Shown here piece after piece: positions 11,219 through 23,326 of a stretch of DNA of 64,000 nucleotides. The first letter of the stretch is position 1, and each line of letters starts with the position of its first letter. Position numbers and translations under genes: made by a program. A model generated the notes under the pieces. It worked only from the letters and a program-made list of their open reading frames with translations. It was not told where the DNA came from and did no database searches. Source of the DNA: Amyloporia xantha (taxonomy: Eukaryota; Basidiomycota; Agaricomycetes; Polyporales; Adustoporiaceae); the NCBI GenBank assembly GCA_036971615.1, contig JAYKKR010000032.1:186001-250000 (forward strand), written 5' to 3'.

Positions 11219-14200
11219 TGTGCCAGCGAAAAGAAACAGTGGTCAGCGGTCTGGATTAAGGTTCATGGCACCTATGCCTTTCGCGCTCCAACCTCGCGCG
11301 CTCCTCGCCAACAGCCTTGGCCTTCAAGGGCAAAATGAGGCGGTACTTGCAATGCCAACAGGCGGCAATCTTTGCGCATGCACCACGGACTTGTACAGCC
11401 TCCGCAAATAGAACGGACTAGTTCGTCTTCATTCGAAAGATAGGACCTGCGCCTGTGTAGGCATGATCAGCATGAGATCCGAGTCAAGGGTCTCAGGACC
11501 ACAAGCGCACTGCTGACTGAAGACAGCCCAAAGATGAAACGGATGTACGAGGTCGAAAAGAAACTAGTGTCTATGACTGCCAACGGGACGTCTATCATAA
11601 GACGGATCGATAGGCTAGATATCCGCTCATATAGCACGAGGCGCGCGCCTAGGAGAGAACATCTTCCGTCTTGTATGCATAAGAAGGCATAAGACCAGTT
11701 CCTGCGCGGCTCGATGCGTCTCTATTTGTTAGCAATGCTCCAGATTCATTCTGGGTCGGTCCTCCCACTGACTGAACTTCAGGATGATCTTATTCCGCAA
11801 TACGCCCGAACACGACCAACGCTCACCCAGAATTCATTCCGGAGCGAAAGCGGCGAACCGATCTGGTCGTGGCCTTGTTAGCAAATGAGAGCCTGAATGT
11901 CTCCGGTAAGAAGCAAGCGTCGCGAGATCACAGTGCCTTTCAAGGCAAGAAAATAAGGTATTGATACCGCAAGATAACCCTTGCTTCGAAGTCAAGGGGC
12001 AGAATCTGTACAACATGCTCCGCGAGATTGGGGTTTCATCTCCCAGGTATTGATCGGCCTGTGCATCAGGTTCACCCTGGCTGCCAACGGAGATCTAACT
12101 GAGATAAGTCCATTATCGTCGTCTCGACGATATGAGTCCCGTTTCGCAAAAGTCCCGAAGCTTCGGATGCCGTAAAGAATTACGACCTCCTGGACCTACA
12201 ATTTTTGGGGCTTAGTTGAGATGAGTGCCAATCCGTGCTGTTAATTTTTACAACAGGGGATTGCCCCAAGCGCGGATACGGCATTTATCAGACGAGGGAT
12301 GATCGGCAGGATGAAGATGAGTTTCGGACCAATTTGCAGTCTTGTTACGGAGGAGCGACGATCCATGAAATTTGAGATCAATGGTGCATGTGGAGAGGAC
12401 TCTTGCAGACTACTACATGAGGACAAGACATCAATACCCAAATGCTCAACAGATATTCTGGCTCTGGACCTTGCGGCACTCCCAAACTCACTCATTGCAA
12501 TCGGACAAGCTACGTCTAGTAACACAACCAGCCCGAGAGAATGAGGAATGAGGCAATGGGTATGCTTCGATACGCAGTAGCAGCAATCAAACTGCTAGTC
12601 AAAGTACTGCATCTATCAATCTCTGTGAAATGATCACAAAGCGCTAATCCAATGCGTTGAAAACTTACAGTCTCAGTTACTGATCGGTAACATACCCTCG
12701 TACTTTGCCATATATTCACGCAGAAGCCCCGAGTAATGCCGAAATGAGGACCGCCAAAGGAACTGCTTACTGCTTCGCGTTATCGTATCGGAAGTGATAA
12801 ATGCTGTTTGATTGTCGATGGTCAATCCAGGTGAATAAGTCGTCTGAGACAGATTCGCCAGCCGCCGAGAGCACGAAAGGACAGAAAGGCACCGGCTGTC
12901 CGTTGTCTTCATGATGACCTCGTAAGCGATATCGACGCTGAGAGTCCTCGGGAATACGGAATGCGTGTTAGCCGCCATGCAATTCGAAGGCTACAGAGGA
13001 TTCATTGAGTGAGAGAACAAGAACAATCGAGGAAATGATCTTGTTTGTAATACGTGGCGCTCTATTGGACAGCTTGACAATGCGTCGCACGAGGGCGTGC
13101 ACATTGGAATCGCTGTCGGGAATGTCATGGCGAGTCTCCCGATAATCCAGGGATCGTTCTTCGAGCGAACGATCGCAATGCTAGGTTACGTACATTGAAC
13201 GAGTTCGTTCACAGGCGTCTGCACGCCATGAGAGACTTAGAGATTTGACGGACGCCAGTCCGCGTTCCTGGGTTCTGAATGTGAGAAGAAAGTCAACTTA
13301 TTGAATAAACCAGATCCGATCGCTCGCTCACCGCGCGTGAAGCTCGTCGTGGTCTGTTAGAAATTAATTACATTATATGAATGGAAAGCATACGATGGGA
13401 GACTTCCACCGGGGTCAAGTGCGCTCTGGACTCAGAGCTGTCGGAAAGGCACATCTTCACACGAATAGGTATGACGGCGGCAGGCAGGCCAGGTCTTCCA
13501 GAGATGCGCTGCGACGTATGCTCTAGAGAAAAGGGGAATTGTGCGGCTTTTAGCGTCAAGCATGCCGACACAAAGGGTCACAATGTCTGCTGAAGTCGCA
13601 CCTCGTGCGAAAATCTGCGAGTTCTCCAGACTTCGTGAGCTAGAATGATACACGAGGCAACTTCGCACTGACCCAAGATTTCGCTCTGGCCACAAAACAA
13701 TTCAATCGAAACGCACGGCACTGATGATCTGTATACCTGGATCAGGAGCGTTTGACTCGAAGCCTAGCCTTAAGCAGACAGGATTGGATTCAGAAGTATA
13801 GACGCCACTGAGCGACAATATAGTTCAGCGAGGACCGACTGACGTGGCGCACTAGTGGTGAAGCAACGATCTCAATTAAAACACGTATTCCAGATGCATT
13901 CACTACACATGTGAAGGGACAACCAGGCAACTCGTATAATTGACTAGTTGTCCCACGTGAAAGACGCAAAGGCATCAAGTGATACTCCATCTACTGTGGA
14001 ATGCCCAACAACGTCAGAGACACAAGAGGTCACAGGTCAGCCCATCGCCTCGTTCGAGATCATCGAACCAGCGAGGCACCTACCTCTGGGCTGAGCGTGA
14101 CCAAGACATAGCACGAATCCCACACTAAGCTCGACAACAACCGCCCATCGCATCATTCGAATAGTATATGTGCGTGGAGTCGAAACGTCTGCAAAGCACG

Positions 14201-17200
14201 CCGTGACGCTGATGAATAGGACTTCGCAGGATGGAATTGGAGCGGGCTGGATGGCATCTAGATCGCTCACGGGTCGCCAACTGGCTCGTTCTGGGTCCAC
14301 ATCTCGGCCTGAATGAACAATGGAGTGAAAGTTGTTTTTGAACGCTGCCGGTGGCGGACGTACGCGCGCACAACTTTCACCTGCGGAAATTCCGGCGGCG
14401 TCAGTTACGTCGACCGGACTGCCGCCACAAGATCTTTGTGTTATCGGTAGACCAATTGAAGACTGCGTGCTTAGGAACATCTATAATTGTATATGATAGC
14501 TATGATCTGATGATGAGAAGACCGGCGGATGAGCGGAAGCGTTGCTGGCACAATATGGAGCGCTGACTTCCTCACCTTCTGTTGTGAAACAAATGCTGTA
14601 CCTGGGATAGTGTGCTCGCAATTGAGAAGCCGTCATCTGCATACATCCAGATTACATCGATTAAGCGAAAAGCATCTGCAGGTAAGACGAGAACCTGCAG
14701 TCAACAGCGCGCGACCTCTGAAAGTGGGTCGATAATCAGCAGCACATGGGCACCGATACCTACTTCAACCTCATGGAGAGCGAGCAGGCGTAATGTCACA
14801 AACAGCAGCAGGAATAAACAGGACAGTATGATCGTAACAATGTCTCGATGAGCAAGCAGCCGACCTCTCCTTCCAGGAGTTAAGAGCTTCTGCCGCGGCG
14901 GGCTAGTCGCAATAGTAGACTAGAACAGCACTGGAAACGAAGAGCAGCAGAGACTGACGTAGACTGCTCCATAGTACTGTGTATAAAGGCGGTATTCAAG
15001 CTTCTGACAGACCTAAGGCGATGAGAAGAAGCAGTGAGAACCACGTGAAGACAGAAGGTGCCGGTGAACTCTCAGCATCGAGGTTCCTTGATTGATATCG
15101 TGTCCGTGCGAGGAAGCTTGAATTCACGAAGAGAGCGCGAGCGCTCCAATCGAGACGAGCACGTCGCCTCACAAACATCTTCGTACTTCTCTCTTCCGTC
15201 TGGAACAACTTCAACCTCCCTTTGGTGTCTTGAACCACCTGACACCACCAACCTGCCCGTCTTCGCGCTTCTCCCTCTTCGACGCCGAACGACAGCGACT
15301 TCCAGTTCTCAGCCCGGAATCCAGCCAACACTTGGACAGTCGGAAATGGCTGGAAGCAAGGCCGCACGTACTCCTCGTGGCCAGCGCGTGACACACAGCG
15401 TCAAGCGAGTCGAACCGAGCCCGGGAGCGCGCATCTGGCGAACACAACCTGAGGTGTTTTGGAAATGGGATGGTGTCAGGATCCCAAGCAGGAGTACAGC
15501 ACGAGACATGAAGGTGATTGTCGCCAACTCCATCACCCCCAAGCGAAATTGCGCAGGCGAGGGCGCTCGAGACCTGCGTACTGGTAGGTGTGATGTATAT
15601 CCCACGTCACTGCAGCTCAGAAAGGAACTGAACCCGGTGAAGCTCGGATGATTTTGTCAGCGCGGCGTCACTCACTCGATGACCTGCATGGGAGCATAGT
15701 GCTGGGACGTATCTTGTGGCAACATCATGGCATGAGACCGAGGACAGCTGTAGTCATCATTTTCCGTCAATTACGCCAGTGGGCGTCGTCTCCGAGTATT
15801 GGTCCACGGATCTTGGGCGGAGCCTCAGCAAAAGTCCACGACGCACATGTAGCGGCGCAAACGGGCTCCACGAGCTGTCCCAGTAAAGTGGCGTCCAGCG
15901 TAAACGGCTCATCTTGCAATAGTCAACAGAGGAACAGGCATCCGCCGCGGACAACGGATCTCGCTGAATGCTTGCTTCCTAGAATCCTAAAAACCTTCTG
16001 TATGCAGAGATCTGCGCGAGAAGGTGCAGAGAGCGTTCTGCTATTGGCGTCCCAGCTAAATTCCCTCGGATCACTCGACGGGTGTAAGTCTAAAGTGATG
16101 CTGACCTTGTGACGTCAAGGCACGGACGCGTCTGACTGCGCAAGGAGCGAAATACGCCATTGAGGACAGTAGAGGCTACGTACTTTCCCTGCAAAATCAA
16201 CGCTTACCGTCGCAATGTCGTACTGACGAGGGTCATGGGCTTCGGCCACGCGTCATAAGGTTTCACGTACGGCATTTTGACGTTTCGAGCGTGAAGCGCA
16301 TTATAATGATTCAGTGGGTGTCATCCGGAAAGCCTATCAGCTGAGAGGCCGACGTCCTGTTCTCAGAAGGCAGACGCGCAGGGGCGGAGACATTGATGCT
16401 CCGGGTTTGCTCAGGCTATGTATTCATGGTGTAGGGCATCACACGGGACCGGACTCGTGTCATGCACCAAATGCAGCTTGTCGTCAACGGGAGAATTATC
16501 CACACTGGTTGCACTGGATAAATCATCCATAGGAAAGTGCAATGTTAATACACCGCACTCACCTGTTATGGCCGCGCAGCGCCATCGATGCATCCTGGCG
16601 TTGCCATCGAGGGCGGGTACGGATGCAGCATCAGACCGCAGAAGTCCGGAGAGCACACAGGGCTACTGATCAGTGCTGATACTCCGATGTGCCAAACGTT
16701 TGCAATTCGAGGAATTTGCCCGTTCGAGGAAGATTCCGTCGTCCCTTGCCCATACGGATCACCTGGCAACTGGTGTCACGGTGGAGATAGTTACGCTCAG
16801 GCAAGTCGACGGCGTGCTGCGTGGCGGAACAATTGAGCTGATTGTCAACAGCGACAGTCCTCCAAGTTCATGGTTGAGTCTACCACCAGAATCCACTGGC
16901 TATTCAAAACAGAAGCGCGGCACTGTGGCTGTGAACGGGAATGAACCGATACAGCCTTCCCACGGCTAAACGTTCGGCTGAACAATTCCCACGCGATACC
17001 TTCGGGCCACGGCGTTGGTCTAGACTTGCCTGCTATGGAGATCGAGGCGGTTGCAAACAACGGCTTCGGCAAATGCCTGTAGATTTGGGGTAGGAACTTG
17101 CATGCCAACCCCGGGTGTAACAACATCTGCATTTCTCTGCGTGACGGAGGCAGGGTTTTAACCTGCACGTTGACCTGCAAGAGAAAGGGCAAATTAGATG

Positions 17201-17619
17201 AGGTCCAGACATATTCCTAAGGCGATATCGACGATACTGAGTAGCAGGCGACGTCATCGTGGGGCAGAAATGTTTGGATGAGAGAAGTGCGGGGAAATGT
17301 ACGCGAAAAGAAAATAAATGGAAAAACGTGATTGGTTCCTGGTCGATTACAAGGCAGTGGCGCGTCACTCGTGACGCCACAGAGGCCTAGACCGGCAAAA
17401 CTAGGGTTCAGGCCGGACAAAATGGGTCGCAGCCGTATGCACATATTTGGGTACCATACGCGCTGGGGAAAATGGCCGCAAATCCCTCGACACCCCCCAC
17501 GACCGTCACGACCACCACCCACGACCCCGACCCGGCACCGACGACAACGACGAGCTCAAGCCATTCGACAACGAGGACGACCCGGAGCGCGTTCTGCGTA
17601 GACTTCGCGTGTTAACCTC
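11219..17619. other. Gene-poor block with exon-like islands
   Basis: 6.4 kb without a gene I can close. Open frames of 60-200 codons occur on both strands but lack recognised motifs, and several overlap antisense frames that look equally good. Exon-like islands: minus strand 11255-11390 (GEERARLERERH), the membrane-like island at 14050-14980 listed separately, and 17040-17125 minus (PTPNLQAFAEAVVCNRLDL). On the plus strand, 16770-16969 reads GGTIELIVNSDSPP. The block may hold decayed genes. Confidence 0.4.
14050..14980 (-). other. Possible relic of a multi-exon membrane protein
   Basis: Reading leftwards from about 14880, one frame gives a strongly hydrophobic segment (IVTIILSCLFLLLFVTLRLL). 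A possible GTAGGT...CTGCAG intron follows, then VLVLPADAFRLIDVIWMYAD and, after a further possible intron, VPKHAVFNWSTDNTKILW. Splice sites and phases fit only in part, and I could not find a clean start or stop. A decayed or badly traced gene is likely. The family is not recognised. Confidence 0.2.
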
Positions 17620-20487
17620 GTGCATCACGACTTCGGACCCAGCGGACCACGAGCCTATCCTTCTTTGGCCATGAGCAGCTACTCCTCCTTATCCCCTACC
17701 TCTGCCCTGCCCTCTCCAGCCCCGTCTCGTTATCAGGTCCGTTTGGAGGAAAAAGGGCTTTGGAGGACACGCTCCCTGCGCTCGGCCACGAGCTCAAGTC
17801 ATCAGATCCGCCAAAGTGCGAGCATAGGTAGCGGGTGCAGGGTCCGCTATCTGGGTCAGGAAGCATTGCCTGGTTCGTCAAAGGTACACAATCCCTTGCC
17901 CAGAAGTCACACCCCACCGCATAGCTATCGAGAAGATCATAACGGCGGAAATGTCACAATTCATGTCGATGATAATGATGTCTATTCTGCAACCAGATTC
18001 CGGGGTCAGGCAGACGCGCACAACGAGGCTGGGGCGTCCCGGGCCTTCCGTTTCTCGGGTATCCCGAGGCCACAAACCTCACCCATCCAGGCCCATCAGA
18101 CTCACCACGCCGATGCTGGGTGTAATGCGAGTAATCGGCATTTGACACGGTTGGTACATGCACAAGTATCCCCTGCGTCCCCGATTGCCACCGCTTCTTT
18201 TTCCCCCTCCTCTTCCCCCCTCTCGCGCTCCCCGTCGATTCCGTCCACGCCTTCGCGTCCGTCTTACTCGGCCTGTGTAGTCGGGAACAAGTCGTACGCG
18301 TACCTCTCACACTCGACTTCGGTTTCTTCCCTCGCAAGCACTGGTCTGCCCCCGTCATCCCTCGGTGTCCCGTTCGACGAACCGTCTTCGCCGTCGCCTT
18401 CCCCACGCTCTCAAAGGACGCGATCCCATAGGTTAGTGCGCGTGTCTCTTTAGCTCCTTCTCGATACGGTCGTGTCTATTCTGTGCTGTTTGCGCGTGGG
18501 CGTGGTACAAACGCCCATGAACTTAATCCACTGAGATTCGAGAAGTCGTGGGTGCTTCGACCGTCCGGGCCATCACCCGGACGCGTCAAAGTGCTCTGAC
18601 ACATAGAAGAACGCCGGCCAATTTGGCGTGCCTTCTCCACTATTCCTTTCCCTGGTTTCTCCTCCCCTTTTCTCCCCGTCACCGCAGCCTTTACCTCATG
18701 CCCCTTTCACTTCATATATATGATCCCGCTCCTGCTGCGATGACCTTTTCGTGTCCCTTTGTACTCACCCTGTAACTATCAGATCCACCTCACCGCCACC
18801 AGCATTCAGCATACGGCGTGGTTTCGCAGTCCAACGTGCACCTCCAACCCTCGCTATGTCCATGCAGATCCACGCACCCTCGCCCGTCATCTCCACCCGA
18901 TCGCTGTCGCCATCGCCAATGCCCGGCTCCATCGGCCGTGCTCGCTCTAGGTCAAGAAGGGCTGAGTCGCCCTCAAGGCCCTCATCACCCCTCACCCAGT
19001 CTGTCCAACTACCAGGCATACAACGTCCGCCGATGCCGCGCCCATCCAGTCGATCTGAACGTCTCTTGCGCGATACTCTTCGCCGCGCCGAGGAACACGA
19101 TCGTTTGTTGACCGTCAATCCAATGCCTAGTCCCAAGGTCTCAGGGGGGTCACTCCCGGGCTCCCCATTCTTGTCGCCGATGGGTGTCCTCCCACTGCCC
19201 AACATCGCTGTGCCCCCGAGCCCTGACAGGAGTCGACGACATAGTCGTAGGAACACCGCGTCATCCATTGCGACGAGTGCTTCTAGTGAAGGCGGCGATC
19301 GTTCGGCCGACTCCCACGGCTCTGCCGTCGTCATCGAGGAAAGCTCTGCCCAAGATGACATGGACGAGAACAAAGGCTGGTCATGGCGAGGTCAGAGCGG
19401 TGTCCCCGCATCGTCTTCATCCTCTACGCACGGGCAGTCATATGGCCAGTCCTACCACTACCAGGCGACGCCTACGCACTCGGGACTGTCGCGGAATAGA
19501 AGCTTGAATCATGGGAACCGGAGCGGCGATGCATCAGGGCGGACGCATTCGGACACGAATGCGAAGACCCAGATAGCCTATGGCACTCCGACTTCTCCGA
19601 CACCCGTGCGAACGCAGTTGCAGCGGTCCGCCACGTCTGCGTCCAGCCGCCGCCATTCCCAGTCGAACTCGCAGTCTCACCCCGCTTCTCACACGCACTC
19701 GCACTCAAATTCGCGCTCGTCCTTTGATTGCGAGCGTGCGGCGTGCGCGGGCCATCACCCCGGCATGGTGGTTACACCGCATGAGGCTGTGTTGCGAAGT
19801 AGGCTGGAGGGAGTGTTGAGAGGCGTTAAGGAGCAGGAGAGGAAGGAGCGGAGGGAGAAGAGCTCTGAGCGGACATACAAGGATGCGGGGTCAAGCAGCG
19901 GGAGTGGGAACTCGATGGCGAGCAGCAGAAATTTGAGCGCGGAGGGCGACCTTTTCTTTGGAGCCAGCGGCGAGGTGAGTTGCATTGCTGTTCGTCTCAT
20001 AGCGAATAGCGCTCATCATCGGGTCCTTGAGCAGTCGAGTGTCACTTCGCTGTCGTCTGCCGACTCGAGACTTTCGGCTGCCGCGACGTCAAAGAATCGA
20101 GCAAGCTTCTCGTCGCCTCGGCCTGCACCCGTCTCTCTCAGCCTCCCACCGCGGTCCCCAAATGCGCCAAATGCGCCGCTTCGATCACCCAGCACGCCAC
20201 ATAAGCAGCTTGGGTCGCCGAACAGTTCACACAATGCGATCAGCCCGTTGACACCACCACCCACGCCACCATTCAATGCCCGCACCGCTGCCGAACAGTG
20301 TAAAGCGATGGATGGATACGTGTCCTTCGCCAACATTGAGGGCTTGGGCGTTCCGGAGGGTGAGGAGGATGACGATGATGAGGGCGAGGACGGGAAGGGC
20401 AGAGGCCGTTGGTGGCAATGGCTGACCATTACCGCCGTCAAGACCAGAGGCCGGAGCGAAAGTGCGAGTAGCGCGCTGTCTCGATGA
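17620..20487 (+). CDS. Ser/Pro-rich low-complexity protein
   Basis: Exons 17620-18431, 18783-19974 and 20035-20487 join in frame to 818 aa. Introns are GTTAGT...CAG (351 bp) and GTGAGT...CAG (60 bp). The sequence is rich in Ser, Pro and Arg, with repeated short SP and RS patches (SPSPMPGS, RARSRSRR), a His/Ser tract (SHTHSHSNS) and an acidic run (EEDDDDEGED) near the C-terminus. The one segment that looks structured is PHEAVLRSRLEGVLRGVKEQ, a likely amphipathic helix. No signal peptide or membrane span is evident. No family is recognised; a regulatory or scaffold protein heavy in phosphosites is a guess. The 5' end is unsure: an acidic exon-like stretch at 17540-17610 (KPFDNEDDPERVLRRLR) could belong to it, and the long first intron could instead divide two genes. 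Confidence 0.6.
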
Positions 20488-23326
20488 TCCGGCGTCACCA
20501 TCTAGTGTGCGTTTGATAGTTACGCTCACTTCACACAACTTGGGCTGCTTCCGCTCTGTGTGGCTCGATACTTGGTTCCCCGTCCCCTCCAGCAAGCCTG
20601 CTATCTCGTTCTGTCCCATTCTGGTCGGCTCGTTCATGTCATCACATCAATTGTTTATTCTTGTTCACGCTGCTTTGTTGTCTGTCGCATTTACAATTCA
20701 TCGTCGTCATTGCCCGCATCAATCCCATCCGCCCGTTCACGCATTCCTCCCGACCTTCCCACTGACGACACTCGCAGACACCGCACATGCCGAGCCCTGG
20801 TTCTCACTCACCTGTAACTGCTCCAGTCTTCTTTGGATTGCGCAGCCGCGATCCTGCTTCTGATGCCCGCCCAAAACCACCCTCAGTTTTTACGAGGTCA
20901 TGCTTCATCTCACGACTCACTTGCCTGCTTTATGATTCAACACACGCTATGGAACGACATTCAATAATGATTATTACTCTTGCTCACGCTTCTGCTGGGT
21001 CGGTTTTGGCGATCAGGATGCTCGCCGGACTGTCGGGAGTAGGGGAGCACTGGACAGATGGGTACAATGGTGTGATATAGTGTTTGTACTTTTCATGTTT
21101 GCTGCAATCACATTGCCATGGATAAGACACATTGGTTGAAATTTCGGATCCGCCAAGATGACATGCTGCGTGCGCCGTGCGCCGTCTCAGTGGCCGCGGC
21201 TATGAGCCGAAATAGCGAGACTAGAGTGCCTTTCGTCTGTGCACGAGGTGATACCGGCAACGGCTGCAGCTTCTGAGCCTCAGATTTAGAGGTCAGGCAT
21301 CGGTGCCAATTCTTTAGCGCAGACTGACCAGACGATGCACCCCTGGAGATGACGTGTATCTGAAGCCATAGCAAGTCACAATCATCAGTTTCACGACCAT
21401 GCCCACCGACTGAAGCTTCAAATCGGCCTGCGGTGACGGGGAATGCCTTGCTGAAGATGCGCGGACGGCATGCGTTACAGTATGACTGCGTCGACCGGGC
21501 AGTTGTGCATCCACGCACAAGCACAGCATGTTGATCAGCTGCTGCGAGGTCTAGCATGCAGCCGGGTCATATCTTCCACGTCGTATGGAGATGGAAATGC
21601 GGAACTATTATCCCTCACCAGAGAAACGGATCCTACAGAGGCCGAATCGCTGCGGGAACTGGTAGGAACCGCGATGTGTGGCGTGTACGACTCATCGGGT
21701 GGCCGCTGATCAGGATTCGTCATGAGATGATGTATGATGATGTATGCTTATACCTGATTGCCCGAAATCTGAACGAAAGGAGGTGAGAAGACAGGTCATT
21801 TGCCTGCTCAGCGCTCGCCCATCGCTCATCTGTCCCCAATCCTCCGGCCTGTGGCTCTGCTTCGGGCGCGGAGCCCTGCTGACTCTCACTATCCTGAGAG
21901 TGCTGGGGATGTCCATCAGGAACGCACTTCCGGTCTGAAGGAGCGGGTGCCGGAGACTACGAATGGAGTGCAACGGCGGTGATATAATCGTGAGCCAGCC
22001 TCGATGCTTGGAATGACTTCCACAGGATGCTATAGTCAAAGCTCTACCTTGATAGCTGGCTCACTCAGGATATCGGAATCGATGACATAGTAGTCCCACC
22101 ATCGAGCGGTCTTCGCATATACGTTGGGTGTACCCGTTGCTTGAACAGTAGATGCGAGCGACGAGGTGTCTTCTCAAGGTGTACATAAGGCCCTTTGGAG
22201 ATTCTGCTCAATAAGAGCCTTGATTTATTTTTTCTCGTAGTCAACCTCGCGTTTGGAAGGATTGAACAGAACCCAGCACATACTCTCGAGAATCAGCGAG
22301 CCTATAGTCCGATATGGTAGTTTTCCAACTTGATTTGCCCTATTCAAGTCGTCCCCTTGTCCCTGCAGAAGGAAACCGCTAAGCTTCGAATGTAAACAAC
22401 GGGTGTGATCACCTCGAATACTTCGGAGCAGTTGATATTCTTCGTAAGTATCGAAGGAACCACTGCTCGCCGACGACGTCTGGTTGATGTATAGGGTCAG
22501 GGAGAAGAAGCCCTATCACGGATGCGATGGGGCCTTTTTGACTCTCCGCCTGTTAGAAATTCATACAAGATCGTTCACCTTCGTTTTACTGGTCAGACAG
22601 CCAACGCAGTCACCAGATCACCTGTAGCAGAGCACACATGGATGGAGTTTGAACGTGTAAACACTCAAGGGATGAGCGGTCGCGAAAGTCAGGCGAATAG
22701 GTTCATAGACATTATAATTTTGTCGACAATCAAAATGCAGTAGTTCGGCAAGTGAATCTGAATGTCCTGAAGCTCGTTCTGTTGCCTTGAGTAAGTAAAT
22801 GACTTGCCGAAGATCATTGAGAAATATTCGAGGGTCGAGGAACCTAGTCGATGTCATAGTTGAAATGAGTATGCTTTCACTCTGGATCAGAACTGAAACA
22901 GATTGGAGTACTTGCTGGTTGTGGCCGTCCGAGTTAAAGAGAAATAGTCGGCGCAGGAGCTGGTCTCGGAAGAGTTCAAATGATCGGGCTCAGAGTTATC
23001 AGATAAGATAAGATTCTGAATGCTCTTGACTCAAAAAATTCACTATCCTATGATCGAGTACGATGTAGACCTTCAGTAGAGTGCTTTCTCTCCATCGGCT
23101 GCCTGTTGTTCTGACCATTGGTGAGTTTGATGCTAGATAACCGTACGGTGAGCTTTTTCTGACGAAGAAACCATACAGCTCATAACGGGCAAGTCCTTGA
23201 GACCGTCCCAAGTGCGCCCTGGCCCATCGGGTTTGTGGAAAGCTAGCATTGCACTCGAGTTCGTGTGATCAATTAGTGTGCCCTCTTATTAATGCTGAAG
23301 TTTGGTGTATTATTTTTGATATAGAT
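20488..23326. other. Intergenic, no closed gene
   Basis: 2.8 kb between the low-complexity gene and ADE6. The first 600 bp are probably 3' UTR and flank. On the minus strand at 21535-21720 a Ser-rich terminal-looking stretch (SDSASVGSVSLVRDNSS) is preceded by a possible 48 bp intron and could be the end of a decayed gene. 22050-23326 holds nothing I recognise except the ADE6 promoter. Confidence 0.4.

Noticed and set aside
15058..15651. 197-codon plus-strand frame
   Set aside because: No domain, low-complexity text, competing antisense frames of similar length.
16673..16969. 98-codon plus-strand frame with a strand-like text
   Set aside because: The opposite strand over the same bases also gives plausible coding text, so coding appearance here is not informative.
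23249..23326. In-frame N-terminal extension of ADE6
   Set aside because: It begins with TTG, not ATG. The first ATG at 23327 gives the family-typical N-terminus and length.
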